From: Haberlea rhodopensis
Lineage: Eukaryota > Streptophyta > Magnoliopsida > Lamiales > Gesneriaceae
Direction: 5' to 3'
Length of the DNA stretch: 64,000 bases
NCBI GenBank assembly: GCA_907163345.1
Contig: CAJQUN010000526.1
Span: 248,001 to 312,000 of the forward strand
How positions within the stretch are numbered: the stretch's first letter is position 1; each line of letters starts with the position of its first letter. The position numbers and the translations under genes were made by a program. The notes under the pieces are model-generated. The model did no database searches. It worked only from the letters and a program-made list of their open reading frames with translations, and was not told the origin of the DNA. Shown here one piece after another: positions 1-11,069 of the stretch.

Positions 1-1367
1 GAAGATTGACTTTTGAAAATTCCACTGTTGTAGGGGTTCATCGCTCCAAATGAGTACCTAGCAAGAGAAGAATGCAAATGGTAAAATATTCGACTCGAGA
101 GATAAACAAAACTAAACACAAAAATTGAAAATCAAACAACAAAACTAAATAGCAAAAGGATACGCTTAGGTTGCCTCCCAAGAAGCGCTGAATTCTAGTC
201 CTCGGCTTGACCATCAGAAGCAACCATCAAAGAGCGACTGCCGCCCATAGTAAGTATCGTATGATACCAATAATGAATCATCATTCAGTATGCCTTCAAG
301 ATTGGCAAGATTGTAACAGTGTAAGCTCGTTGCTCCAACAACTTTCTTCAATTGGTAGGCATGGGAGAATGATTCTCGACTTGGCTTCATATCTTGGAGA
401 ATGTAGTGCGGTGAAGTTGGCATCGATGGAAAATACGGATCCACATATGGCATAGAACATGTCTCCATCGATGGGCTTGAATCGGAATCTTCGAAAGTCT
501 CTTCCTTTTCCAACATCACATTTGACTCATCTTCACGTGGGAACTCCTCGGATAACATCTCTGAAGTAGGCTCAATCTCTTGAAGAGGCTCAAGTTCCCT
601 TGACTATTCCACATGAGTAGGATCACTCCCCTAAACTTGGTTGGTTGAGTGTTCATCATCATATAACCAAACTCGATTCGTCGCCTCTTGATTTGTAGCC
701 CTCATCTCTTACTCTTGGCAGCTAGTTGAAATTGTTTCCATGAGGACCGCCATTTGCTGCTCTAGGTGACGCATTGAGTTGGTTTGGCACTCCAAAGTGT
801 TCTCAGTTGATGCCATGAATCTTACTAAGGTATCCTCTAACTGAGTTGACGTTTGCAGAACTATCTCTCCTCTCTTCGCGATGTTCAAATGGTTGTGGCA
901 TATCAATAGGGTAGTGAGGCTCCGGTGGGTGCCAGTGATGATCGAAGTCCGCCATATCATTGAACAGGTGCACCACACTGTCCTCATCTCTATCAACCAG
1001 GGAACTCCCAGTCATCAGTGCTCTGTTCAATACCCATTCTCGTGTCTATGCATCCAACCCTTTGAAGAAATATTGCAGGAGAGTATAGTTCGAAAAGTTG
1101 TGATACCTGAATGTGTTGGCCAATTCATTGAATCTCTCCCAAACAGCGTAGAACGGCTCGGAACATTGTTGGGCAAAGCTTGTGAAGGCTTGTTGATGTA
1201 GCATCTCCAAGTACCTCACAAGACAAACAAAACAAAAACAAAATAAATATATATAATTTTATTTTTTTATTTTTTTTCGAAATAAATAAATAAAAATGGT
1301 TAAATTACAGTCAAAGAACCTAGTATGATATTACTAAAGTTAGTCCCGGGCAACGGCGCCAAAAACT
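1..1367 (-). mobile_element. Athila/Tat-like gypsy gag element, internal region (partial)
   Basis: This is the internal part of a Ty3-gypsy-type element on the minus strand that runs off the left edge. A gag-like remnant lies at about 200-1300, broken into several reading frames (for example 214-558, 709-996 and 803-1030, all minus), so it is a pseudogene. At 165-180 the minus strand has the GGGAGGCAACC signature that follows the protease ORF in the intact relative at 12358, so this element seems to keep gag only, with no protease, reverse transcriptase or integrase. A tRNA-Asp-type primer site at 1344-1361 and an LTR from 1368 close its 5' side. A close relative lies at 21700-23173. The call to a gypsy gag element is solid; the exact lineage is inferred. 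Confidence 0.7.
1344..1361 (-). other. Primer binding site, tRNA-Asp type
   Basis: On the minus strand this reads TGGCGCCGTTGCCCGGGA, matching the 3' end of plant tRNA-Asp except for one base (the intact element at 9768 has GCCGGGGA). It sits seven bases from the LTR start at 1368, as expected for a minus-strand LTR element. Confidence 0.75.
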
Positions 1368-2700
1368 TGATCGCTTTTATTTTAAACAGTTAATTCCAAT
1401 CTAGCGATTTTAGACCACAAGTGCACGGTGTCAAGTTTTAGTATAGATAGGAAGAATACGGATTGTCGAACCCACAGGGACTAACAAGCAATTACCAAAT
1501 AAGATTTCTTTTAACTATATTTAACCTACGATAACTAATCAATAATTAAACTAATCTAATCCAACCAAAACAATCGACGATCACGAGAAAAATCCACATG
1601 AAAGAATTATCTAGACAATTAATCACCTAACCCAACTCTTACAATTCTTTTCTTCATACATCTCTAAGGTGACGGGTTTTCCGAATTTATTCAATATACT
1701 CTCTCGAGCTATATTAAGTCTAACATCAAATTGCAACAAGTAACTCTCGTTCACTTAATTAACAATTTAATATTGAATGCGCTTTATGAAAACCACTAAC
1801 TTTAGATTAAACAACCCAAAGCTATCACGCGTATGTGATTTTATCTCTCGATCTCAATCTTTAACACACAGCATGAATTATTATATCGTATTATAATTTC
1901 ATCTCTCGATCTCAATTATAATAAAATATCATTCAAAGGTGATCAATCCTTCAAAAGCATTAAAAACAATTACACATGCTCATAGAAGATGTATGAATTC
2001 AATCAATCAATAATATTAAAGGAAAAACAATGTTTAAGATATTTCTCAATCATCCAAAACACATTAAATCCAATAATAAATCAAAATAATAATAGCAAAG
2101 TAAAAGCAAACTCCCAAGTCGACTCCTTCATTGATTCTCGATCCTTCCTCGCTTCTTTCTCGATCGTGCTCCTCGATTCTCTTGTTGGCTTGTTCCAATT
2201 CCTAGGATGTAGTGGTGATGGTGGATGATGGTGATATGGAATATGGAGGGGTGTAGTCTATTCCTAGGTTACAAAACCGATGCTGGTTGTAATTTTCGTG
2301 TAATTATATATAAGGATAGGAATCATGGACTTCCTTGTTGGACCAAAACTCTAAAAGGAATTTATTTTTCAGAAAACTTCTCCGGACGATCGATCGAGAC
2401 TGACTGCTCGATCGATCGCCAAACTTCTGCCACCACCGATCGATCGAGAGTTGGGTCTCGATCGATCGAGATTATTTTATTTTTTTAATTTTCTTTTGAA
2501 TTTTTCTTCCTTTCCCGGCTTTGACGCGTTCGCTCGATTTAGCCCTTTTTCATCATTTTTGGCTCATTTCCTCTACTTTTATAAATTTCAACATTGATTC
2601 CTGAAATATAGAAATATATACCATAAACCGTAAAATAATCCAAGAATCAACACGAAAACATATACATATCATAGCATAAATACACGTAATATTCAACCCT
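1368..2700 (-). repeat. 5' LTR of the minus-strand gag element
   Basis: On the plus strand the LTR starts TGATCGCTTTT next to the primer site. It carries the 'cccacagggac' stretch at about 1480 (reverse: GTCCCTGTGGG) that sits near the 3' end of related LTRs. Four CGATCGATCG palindromes lie at 2387, 2409, 2437 and 2459, spaced 22, 28 and 22 bp. The outer end near 2700 is uncertain because a clean CA terminus and target duplication were not found, and a truncated Tekay element abuts it at about 2715. The first ~300 bp align with the LTR fragment at 22889-23173. Confidence 0.6.
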
Positions 2701-2714
2701 ATCATATTCTATGA

Positions 2715-3126
2715 TTTGGAAAGAAAGAAAAGTTGAGTCCACGATATATCGGTCCGTATGAGATACTTGATAAAGTGGGAACTTTAGCATTCAACTTGCA
2801 TTACCACCTCATTTGCTTTAAGTTCATAATGTGTTTCATGTAAGTATGTTATGACGATACATATATGATCCATCTCATGTTCTTCATGATGAACCAATTG
2901 AAATTTCTGAAAATTTAAGTTATGTTGAAGAACCAGTTAAGCTATTAGCATACAAGGATCAACAGTTAAGGAATCGAGTAATTCCTATGGTAAAGTACTA
3001 TGGAGAAATTATTCAGAACTTGAAGCTACTTGGGAAACAGTTGAACATATGAGGAAATACTATCCATGGTTATTTCCTGATACATTTACAAATTTCGAGG
3101 TCAAAATTTTTAAAGGAGGGAGGAAT
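2715..3126 (+). pseudogene. Tekay/Del chromovirus integrase C-terminus (relic)
   Basis: Conceptual translation with frame changes gives the end of a Ty3-gypsy integrase: a GPYE-type motif (residues like RYIGPYEI), then HNVFHVSMLR at about 2825, then the chromodomain-like tail with IPMVKV and EATWETVEHM at about 2980-3050. Only the last ~130 codons remain; everything upstream is missing. It ends at the polypurine tract (about 3110-3125, AAAGGAGGGAGGAA) just before the 3' LTR at 3127. The same region is preserved better in the element at 36196-36930 on the other strand. Confidence 0.75.
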
Positions 3127-5267
3127 TGTAATGACACAAAACTTTTAAATGATTTACATGATCATGCATAAACATCATAACTCATATATGAGCATTCGAT
3201 ATGTATAAATGTAGGTATATCGTGAATATGAATACGTGAAATTTCTGGATTGATATGCGATATTTGTTTTGGATTCTATTGAATGCATGACTTGAGTGAT
3301 AATTATGATAAGAATTGAAATCTAATGAGTCGGTTTCGTTATATCGAGAATATGGGTAAAATAAGGAATATACATAGTTGAGGGACTTAAGTGTAAGATG
3401 ATAGAGATTTGAAGGGCCAAAGCGCAATACTTAATACACTTAATAGTTATCTACTGCCTTAGGAAAGAAAAATATCAAATTTCATTGCCATTTTCGTTTG
3501 AACTTCTAGTGCTTGGGGAAAAGCTACCAAAAAGTCATACAAACTCAAGTTTTGTGCCAAAAACTTGTAGAGAAATGTATACCTATGTTTATACTCTTTG
3601 TTTTATATGGTTTTGACAAATTTTAATGATAGGTTGATATGTGTCGAGAAGTAACATAGGGTTTTGCATAGGTTAGATGAAAACATGTATTTTAAAGTAT
3701 ATTTTGATGTTATACATGAAGGGAATGGGTTTAAAGAAGGTAGAAGAGGTTTTGGAAAGAAGAACATGTGTTTGTATAAGAAATCTGCTAAAAAACAAAA
3801 CTCCTATGGTGTTTTGAATTTTTGGAATTCTTAGACTTTGATTTAGATGTTGGTGTTCAAATGAAAGTTGTACGACGTTAAGTTATCTTTAATTTGATAG
3901 CAAGTTCAAGTAATTTGGAGTTATAATGCATGAGTTATGTCAACTTTACCAAACTATGTACATGTTGACCTCTAAAGTTAAATGATTTCTGAAACTTGAT
4001 GTTCTTGGCTAATTTTGTTTAGGAAGATGATTGAATTAATTTAAGAACATCAAAGATGAATTGTATAGCTTTGAGTGACCTTTAATTTGACAGCAAGTGG
4101 AACTCATTTGGAGTTTATATGAATTAGTTATGAATTTTATACAAAAAAGGTGTCAAAGCTGAAAAATGCAGAATTTTCCACTAAAACATTCTGCCCTGTG
4201 GCGATCGATCGCCTCTTTGTAGAGACCGATCTCTCAAGCTAAAATTTTGGAAAAATGGTTTTCTTTGATGATTTAAAGTATGGGAAGCCTAGTATGATGT
4301 ATGTGGACTATGAAAACATGTTAAATGCAAATGTTTGTTGATTTATTGAGATAAATGTATTTATAGGTCATAATCTCAAACAAGCTACAGATAAAGCGAA
4401 CTAAAAAAGTTCTTCGAGATAGGAATATCATTTGTGAGTATATCCTATAACTTGGTATTTAATTGTACATAAGTATATGATTTATGTTCTATGAATTGCG
4501 TTTATAATGGATGTAAATATGTGTTGTATATGATGTGATGTTTCATTATATTGAAATGTGATTATGAATTGTGCATTCATGTGTTATTGCATTCTGAGTA
4601 CAATCAGAATTACAGAATCAAAGAATATCGATCCCGAGTTAATTGAGAACTCAAAAGGGGATCTACAGAGTGCCATGGCCATCTTGTGATCACAAATTGT
4701 TCCTGATTCTAGTTGATCCATAACAGAAGAACAAATAATCATACATACATGTGTACATGTGAATTACTTTTTGTACAAGTGTTACTACAGTTATGATGAG
4801 TTATATACGTATGTGATGTTGAATATCAGTTATTTGTATATACTCAATGAAGTGTTTTGTTTCAGATGATCCAAAGTAAAAGTTGACTCTAAAGGCAGGT
4901 CTAGAAGTCATTTTGAAGTCTTTTGCAATATGGATACAAGGTTGGCTTGCTGATCTGTAGTTCTTCTCCCTCTGCTCATCATTGTACATATAAGTGTATA
5001 GGTTTTTGGTATGAGTAATGTGAGATACATCATCAGTCCATTTTTGTGGCATATATGCCATGTACATATGGTTATGGGAAAAAAGTCTTAAGTTTACATG
5101 TGATAAAGTACAATTTTCCGCTGCGACAACTTAAATATTTTACTATAGTAATGCTATATAAGTGATGTGACGCCCTTACAGGATAAATGTTAGGCGATAT
5201 GCCTCATGTATGTACACGGTATAAAAGAGATATGCGTGATATGTGTAATGGAAGGTGGGGTGTCACA
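3127..5267 (+). repeat. 3' LTR of a truncated Tekay/Del chromovirus
   Basis: The 2141-bp LTR runs from TGTAATGACAC after the polypurine tract to GTGTCACA; the ends are short inverted repeats. Its length matches the other Tekay LTRs here (2068-2188 bp). One good CGATCGATCG palindrome at 4202 and a decayed copy at 4227 lie about 1.1 kb into the LTR, the same region as in the relatives. The flank at 5268 is the interior of an older minus-strand gag-pro family element, so this element landed in it. No matching 5' end survives in the window. Confidence 0.75.
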
Positions 5268-5769
5268 AAGATCGCCTATATCACTTTCATGTTCTCAAGT
5301 AGTCTAGATATACGTCTCAAAGAGCATGTAGTTAATTATGCACACTTCACAAGTCATGACAATATCGTGCTCAAAATATTCAACTATAAGTCAAAGCAAA
5401 ATTTGCATTAGAGTTCAAAGTGTTCCAAGGTTAACAATTCACCAATGTTCAAAACATCCAGACCATCAATTAGGTTTCATCACACGCTAGTGATTCTAAG
5501 CATGCGTTCATTACTAACTATGAGCTCAAAATTTTCAAATTTATTTTAAAATAGGAAAGCAATAACACACCTCTAATCCCCCCCCCCCCCCCCATACTTA
5601 AATCTTGCATTGTCTCCAATGTAAGCCAAAATTGCATGAAAGATAAATTAAACTAAGAAAGCGATAAAAAATTTTTTTTTTTAAAAAGGAAAACTAACTC
5701 TCCTTGGGTTGCCTCCACAGCAACTCCTTGTGAGTGAATTATACTAATTAAATTAAAACTAAAGATTAA
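5268..5769 (-). mobile_element. 3' noncoding remnant of the gag-pro LTR family
   Basis: The minus strand aligns with 12358-12880 of the intact gag-pro element: the GCAACCCAAGGAGAG signature (around 5700), the stem-loop (about 5605-5626, now imperfect), the G-rich stretch and the region ending near 5270. The G-rich stretch has expanded to a 16-base C run on the plus strand (5578-5593). All of gag and protease is deleted, so this 3' piece joins directly to a 5' LTR at about 5770. Confidence 0.65.
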
Positions 5770-6953
5770 ACTAATGAAAATGATTCTTGGCATCGGTAGA
5801 CTCTTCCTTGGAATTATCATCTATTTCAGCGATTTACAAAAGACTCGATTTTTCATATGAATATTCATCGTTCGACGTTTAATCAAATAATCAAATTCAT
5901 ATCTCACCGTACGTTTAGTTAAGTAGCTCAAGCGTTCTAGTTTAACATTTATCAAACAATCAATCAAAATACAAGCGATTAAGATTTAAATCAATGATAG
6001 CATATGAACTAGTGAGATCGATGAAGATAAACAACATAATCCAAGCGTCTATGTTTAATCTAGTCAAGTATTTTTTCTAAGAATTTAACAAGCACACAAA
6101 TGAAATTCATTAATATTAGTTATTAGGTTGTCAATCCAATAAACAAACACAACAATCATGGCAATAAAAATTAAAAAAAAACTCTTTATACTCAATAAAA
6201 TTGATTAATGAAGTGTAAGACTCTCCCCAAGATAAATAAATCCAATGATTCATCTTCCTCAACCAAGAATTAAAACTAGCTAGACATAATTAAAGCAAAA
6301 CGATAAAAAAACAAGGGAAAGAAAACTACTCCGATCTCCGCTCGTCGAGGTCGTCAATCCCGCCTTCGCTTCGATCTTCATAGCGTTCTTCAACAAAATT
6401 GATAAAAAAATTGTAAAACTAGTCTAAATTAATCTACCTACTCCAACTAATTGGTTTAAGGTCTGATATTTCGAGTTTGTATGTAGGGGAAACTTGGAGG
6501 ATAGGTTAGAGTCCATGTAGAAGGAAAGAAATCAAGAGTCCAAAGTTTCCAGAACTGTACTGGTGATTTAATGCTAATGGCTGGCAATTGATCACCAGCC
6601 TGTATTTTTCATTTTTCTCGGGTGAGCGATCGATCGCTAGAAAGTGGCGATCGATCGCTAAGATGATAAATTTGTTGCTGGAACTTTCTATCTCAAGGCG
6701 ATTGATCTTGCTTCCTGGGCGATGGATCGCCTGTCTTGGTCAACTTTTATGCATTTTCTTGGTCTACTTTGATCTCTTGTCAACTCCAATACACTTCTTG
6801 ATTCTTATTCATCGTTATTAGCTCGATTTCTTCAATTTCACCTACATTTACAAAGATATACAATTAGGTAGCATATCTATCAATTTATCTATCAAAATAT
6901 ATCAAATCATACGCAATTAAACGCAATAGATGTGTCTATTTCTAGCCACATCA
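5770..6953 (-). repeat. Decayed LTR of the gag-pro family
   Basis: On the minus strand the end at 6953 reads TGATGTGGCTAGAAATAGAC, the start of the LTRs at 8262, 13737 and 19210. Further matches include the 'ggttgaggaagatgaatcattgg' stretch (6240-6262, compare 9030-9050) and the tract around 6060-6160. Roughly the last 200 bp of the LTR, next to the primer site, are missing. Four CGATCGATCG-type sites at 6627, 6648, 6699 and 6720 keep spacings 21, 51 and 21 bp although two have decayed (CGATTGATCT, CGATGGATCG). Confidence 0.7.
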
Positions 6954-7507
6954 TGGATCCAGAAGATTTTTCTTCAAAAAGCTTATGGTGGTATTTATAA
7001 CACTTAAAGTCCAACGACAAATTTTCTTCAAATGGAAAGAACCGCACAAAATCAACTTCCAAATTTTTGTCCAAAATTCCTTTTGTACTCTTTCCAAATA
7101 TAATAACTGCTAGTTTATTCTGACGTGTTTGGTGGCGCTGATAAGGCAGTGTCGCGTTTGGTGTACTATTGTCAGAATAAACTCTGTTGCATTTTTGTCT
7201 CATTGTGATCTTTGTCTGCTGACTCTTCTCAGTGAGTTAGTCTGCTGGACTGAAGTCAACTGATGTCTTCCAGTAGAGTCATCTCTTTTAGTATTCTATT
7301 ATTGTCTGGTAGACTTCTCTACTCTTCTGATATCATCCGGTGGACTTCTCTAGTCTTCTGATATAATCTGGTAGACTCCGATTTCATGATCAACCGGTAG
7401 ACTCTTGTTAAGTCAATGGCCTTCTTTACGTGGCACTCTTTATGTAGTCAGTAAACTCTTCAAGCGGTAGGCTCTTCTTATCACCAACACTTATAAATAT
7501 TCCAACA
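6954..7507 (-). repeat. Truncated Ty1-copia LTR fragment
   Basis: This stretch aligns with part of the copia LTR at 26767-27806 (for example the segment around 7020-7190 with 27350-27500, and the end TTATAAATATTCCAACA at 7491-7507 with the end at 27806). Only about half of the LTR is present, and it abuts the gag-pro LTR end at 6953. It lacks the telomere-type tract found in the other copy. Confidence 0.6.
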
Positions 7508-7786
7508 GTCTTATTGGCACCACCCACAAACCCGAAATTCCTTATGTTAGAGAGGTTATGCTCAATTTTATATTTTTTTCCATTTTGAGCAAAATTTGAG
7601 GAATTTTAGTTTCCAAACTTCTTGACGCATTAAGCTCAAATTATGTGGGATTCATGTTCTTGTTTGGAAGGTTTTCTGTAAAATTTCACTAAATTCTAAG
7701 ACACTTCAATTTTGAGTGAATTCTAAGGCCAACATTGAATTCTAACACTTCGATGTTTTCCTTATTTTCCTTTCAAGGCTTTTTAA
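7508..7786. other. Unassigned AT-rich spacer
   Basis: No gene, repeat or element end was recognised in this stretch. Confidence 0.5.
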
Positions 7787-8261
7787 GGTGGTGGTGCACG
7801 TGCTTCTATTAAGGTTATGAATCTGAATTTGACAAGTTAGTGCAAGTACTTTTAAATAAAATGATGATTTTAACATGGTGTTGTCTTAATTTTAACAACA
7901 GATAATTTTGTCTACCGGTGTACGTTTTTCCCATGTGCACCTGCAGACACAAGTGTGCAAAACTTGTCAAAACACATTTTTTTATATCAAGGTGGTCGTG
8001 CATTTTTTTATATTAAGTTGGTGAACCGAAATTTGTCGAGTTGGTGCATGTCATGTTATAAAAAAATGATGATTTTAACATGGTGGTTCACTTAATTTTA
8101 ACAGCTATTAACAAAATTCACAGATTTTATCTATCGATGCACATTTTTCCCATGTGCAAACGAGTACCGATAGACACAAGTATGCAAAACTTGTCAAAAC
8201 ACACTTGTTATGTCAAGGTGGTGGTGCACTTGCGTATATTAAGTTTGTGGACCTAGATTTG
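7787..8261. repeat. ~215-bp tandem repeat array, left part
   Basis: Two complete units (about 7787-7990 and 7991-8215) and the first 46 bp of a third. Each unit runs from GGTGGTGGTGCAC, through 'atgatgattttaacatgg' and 'ttcccatgtgca', to 'acacaagtgtgcaaaacttg'. The third unit is broken by the retrotransposon at 8262 and resumes at 20714. Units differ by many substitutions, so the array is old. It contains no convincing coding sequence. Confidence 0.75.
8257..8261. repeat. Target site duplication ATTTG, left copy
   Basis: ATTTG directly precedes the first LTR; the same five bases follow the third LTR at 20709-20713. Joining the two flanks with one ATTTG gives a normal unit of the ~215-bp tandem array, which supports the element boundaries. 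Confidence 0.9.
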
Positions 8262-9762
8262 TGATGTGACTAGAAATAGACACATCTTGAGTGCTTAATT
8301 GTCTACGATTTGGTAGGTTTTGATAGATAAATTGATACGTATGCTACCTAATCGTATATTTGTGTAATTATAGGTACAATCGAAGAAAACGAGCTAAAAC
8401 TGATGTGTAAAGACCAAGAAGAGACATGGACATGACAAGGACTCAAAGTTGATCAAGAAAAGGGCAAAAACGTAATTTTGGAAGTGGAAATCGATCGCCC
8501 GGAAGTGGCAATCGATCGCCTATGGACAGAAACATTTTCATCAAATTTGAAGAGTCAGCGATCGATCGCGAAGAATTGGCGATCGATCGCCAAAGTCTAC
8601 TGGAGCTCGGCGATCGATCGCCACTTTATAGCGATCGATCGCCTCAAGGGTTTTTTCGAAAAAAATAATGCCGTGATCGATCGCCACATTCAAGGCGATC
8701 GATCGCCGAAGAGTCCGAAAATAAGGAAATTAGGTCTTTTACCATGTTTAGAAGATTGTAACCTATTTTATCAACCACCAACCCCCATAACTCGAATTAT
8801 TCAGTTCATAGGCATAGTTTTTGATAGTTTTTCAGACTTTAGAATATTTTGGAGATTTTAGATTAATTTGTTTTCAAGTTTTCTTCAAGAACAACGAAGA
8901 ACGGAACCGGAATCGACAAGCCGGAATCGTGATTTATATTAGTAATTTCTTTTCCTTTATTTATTTAATGTTTTCCATTGAATTTTTATTGTTTTTAGAT
9001 TTAATTATGCTAGGCTAAAACTCTTCGATTCTTGGTTGAAGGGATACCTGCTTTTGGAATTGAACCTTTTTATGAAAATTTGGTTTGATTGTTGAATTAT
9101 ATTTCGATTTCAATTCGTTTCTCAGATTTCGAATTCCATGATTGTTGTGTTTGTGTATTAGACCGATCACCTAATATTCAATTGCATAATCGATAGTTTG
9201 TTAAGAAACAACTAAGATCAATAATTAACCGGCTGTAGGTGTTGTTGAATTCTTAGGAGAAACGGTTGAGTAATCAATTTTAACGGCTGTAGTTTTCATT
9301 GATTAGATTTATCGAACTCATTAGTTTTGAAAACTATCATTGATTTAATCATTAACGGCTGTAGTGGTGATTAGAGATTTGGTAAGGGTTGAATTGAATG
9401 CTGTTTTCTCTTTAACTACGAATAAGATGAGTAGGAATTAAATTTCCAATCGATAGATAATTGAAAGAATTCGAATGTGTTGATTTGATGACTAAAAGAT
9501 AATTTTCCAAAAGTACGGTTACCTGGAAACCAAGAATCGCTTCACTCTCATAAGTTTAATCAACTTAGTAATCTCGTTAATTAGTTTAATTTTAGAATTT
9601 GCTTAGTAGTAATCATTCATCCTATAACCCCCTCGTTACTATTCACTTTTGGCACAAAATAAATTTACCTTCCCTGTGAGATCGATCCCTACTTCCACTA
9701 CTACATATATTTGTCATTAACTGAAGAAGGGTTAATTTGGGCGTACACGATAAGCGCTACCA
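8262..9762 (+). repeat. LTR 1 (left) of the tandem gag-pro element
   Basis: Runs from TGATGTGACTAG to GCGCTACCA. Eight CGATCGATCG-type palindromes start at 8488, 8509, 8559, 8580, 8611, 8632, 8674 and 8696 (spacings 21, 50, 21, 31, 21, 42, 22). In the left half it differs from LTR 2 and LTR 3 at about a dozen positions, where those two agree. The weak reading frame at 8478-8861 is a by-product of the palindromes and is not taken as a gene. Confidence 0.92.
8488..8705. promoter_or_regulatory. Paired CGATCGATCG palindrome array in LTR 1
   Basis: Four pairs of the self-complementary decamer, copies within each pair 21-22 bp apart, pairs separated by 50, 31 and 42 bp. Three of the eight have lost one or two CpGs (AAATCGATCG, CAATCGATCG, TGATCGATCG). 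It lies 227-444 bp into the LTR, a region usually upstream of the transcription start, so a protein-binding or enhancer role is possible but is inference. The same array recurs at 13960-14180 and 19433-19655 in LTRs 2 and 3. Confidence 0.6.
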
Positions 9763-9767
9763 AATTT

Positions 9768-9785
9768 TGGCGCCGTTGCCGGGGA
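9768..9785 (+). other. Primer binding site, tRNA-Asp type (copy 1)
   Basis: TGGCGCCGTTGCCGGGGA, the classic Athila/Tat-type primer site complementary to tRNA-Asp, starts five bases after the LTR ends at 9762. Confidence 0.9.
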
Positions 9786-9842
9786 AGGCAATATTTATTT
9801 GTGTCGATTTTTTTTATCCCGCATTACTACTTTGGTTTGTTA

Positions 9843-11069
9843 ATGAGTACAGGTGGATCGTTCAATCACGAAGATAACTTTCACTACGATCCTGAGATTG
9901 AGAGGACGCTACATCAGAGAAGGAGAGAAGCAAGGCTGCTTGAAGAGGAAGAGAGGAACAACATGGCTGCAAATCAAAGCTTGAGGCAGCTCGCAAATCC
10001 TAACTTGGATCAACAACCACTCTGCATCAGTTTCCCTGCTCTGGCCAATAACGTAAATTTCAAACTCAAATCTGGTTTAATTCACTTATTGCCAGCCTTT
10101 CATGGTCTTGCAGGAGAAAACCCACATAAGCATCTGATGGAGTTCCACGTGGTGTGCACTACCATGAAGCCGACCGGAATCACTGAGGATCAAATAAAGC
10201 TAAGAACGTTCCCGTTTTCTCTAAAGGACGCTGCAAAAGACTGGCTCTTCTACTTACCATCCGGATCGATCACCACATGGACTGACTTACAAAGAGTATT
10301 CCTAGAAAAGTACTTCCCAGCTTCAAGGGCAACGAACTTGAGGAAAGAGATATATGGTGTGAAGCAGCTCTACGAGGAATCACTACACGAGTACTGGGAG
10401 AGATTCAAGAAGTTGTGCGCAAGTTGTCCACAACACCAGATAAGTGAACACCTTCTCATCCAATACTTTTATGAAGGTTTACTTTCTTCTGACAGGAACT
10501 TAGTGGATGCGGCAAGCGGAGGAGCATTTATAGATAAAACAGCGGAGGAAGCTAGAAGGTTGAAAGCTAACATGGCGGCCAACTCCCAACAATTCGGATC
10601 TGTGCGCCATGGACAACCGCAAAGAAAAGAGGTAAACGTATCAAACTTAGAACAACAACTGATAGACCTCACTTTTCTTGTGCGTGGTATGGCAGGTGGA
10701 AATGTAGGAAAGACAAAGCCGTGTGGAATCTGTCTGGCTGCGAACCATTCCACAGACGCATGCCCCTCACTACAAGAGACAACCACGGAGAACGTAAATG
10801 CTGCAGGAGGATTCCCAGCCCCCCCACAAAGGAATTATGACCATCCACCAAACAACTACAATCAAGGGTGGAGGGACCATCCAAACCAAGGTTATGGGAA
10901 CCCGCAGATGCACCAACCTCAACCCTACAGACCGCCATACCAGAGGCCTCCACCACCGCCAGCGCACCCTCCTTCTGACAGGTTAGAACATAGCATTAAA
11001 ATTATTGCTGAAAATAGCTTACAATTTCAACAGGAGACGAGGGCAAGCATCCAGAGCTTGACGACGTAG
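9843..11069 (+). CDS. Gag polyprotein, copy 1
   Basis: A structural capsid protein of 408 residues from the ATG at 9843; the frame is open further upstream into the LTR, but this is the first ATG after the primer site. The retrotransposon gag domain is about residues 80-230, with the typical AAKDWLFYLP, FLEKYFP and LHEYWERFKKLCASCPQH stretches. A single zinc knuckle, CGICLAANHSTDAC (CX2CX4HX4C), lies near residue 300, followed by a Pro/Gln/Asn-rich tail. The frame ends at a TAG (11067-11069); the protease part follows in the same frame with no gap. In related elements this junction reads through as ...QMGQLA, so the TAG probably arose from CAG. It binds and packages element RNA in cytoplasmic particles, by family analogy. 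Confidence 0.88.
   Translation: MSTGGSFNHEDNFHYDPEIERTLHQRRREARLLEEEERNNMAANQSLRQLANPNLDQQPLCISFPALANNVNFKLKSGLIHLLPAFHGLAGENPHKHLMEFHVVCTTMKPTGITEDQIKLRTFPFSLKDAAKDWLFYLPSGSITTWTDLQRVFLEKYFPASRATNLRKEIYGVKQLYEESLHEYWERFKKLCASCPQHQISEHLLIQYFYEGLLSSDRNLVDAASGGAFIDKTAEEARRLKANMAANSQQFGSVRHGQPQRKEVNVSNLEQQLIDLTFLVRGMAGGNVGKTKPCGICLAANHSTDACPSLQETTTENVNAAGGFPAPPQRNYDHPPNNYNQGWRDHPNQGYGNPQMHQPQPYRPPYQRPPPPPAHPPSDRLEHSIKIIAENSLQFQQETRASIQSLTT

Noticed and set aside
8488..8705. CRISPR-like array (short repeats with ~11-base spacers)
   Set aside because: Repeats are 10-bp palindromes inside plant LTRs, spacing alternates, and there are no cas genes; the context is eukaryotic.
8478..8861. Open frame rich in IDR and SIA repeats
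   Set aside because: It is a translation of the palindrome array inside an LTR; the same frames appear in LTRs 2 and 3 and in other LTRs, with no protein motif.
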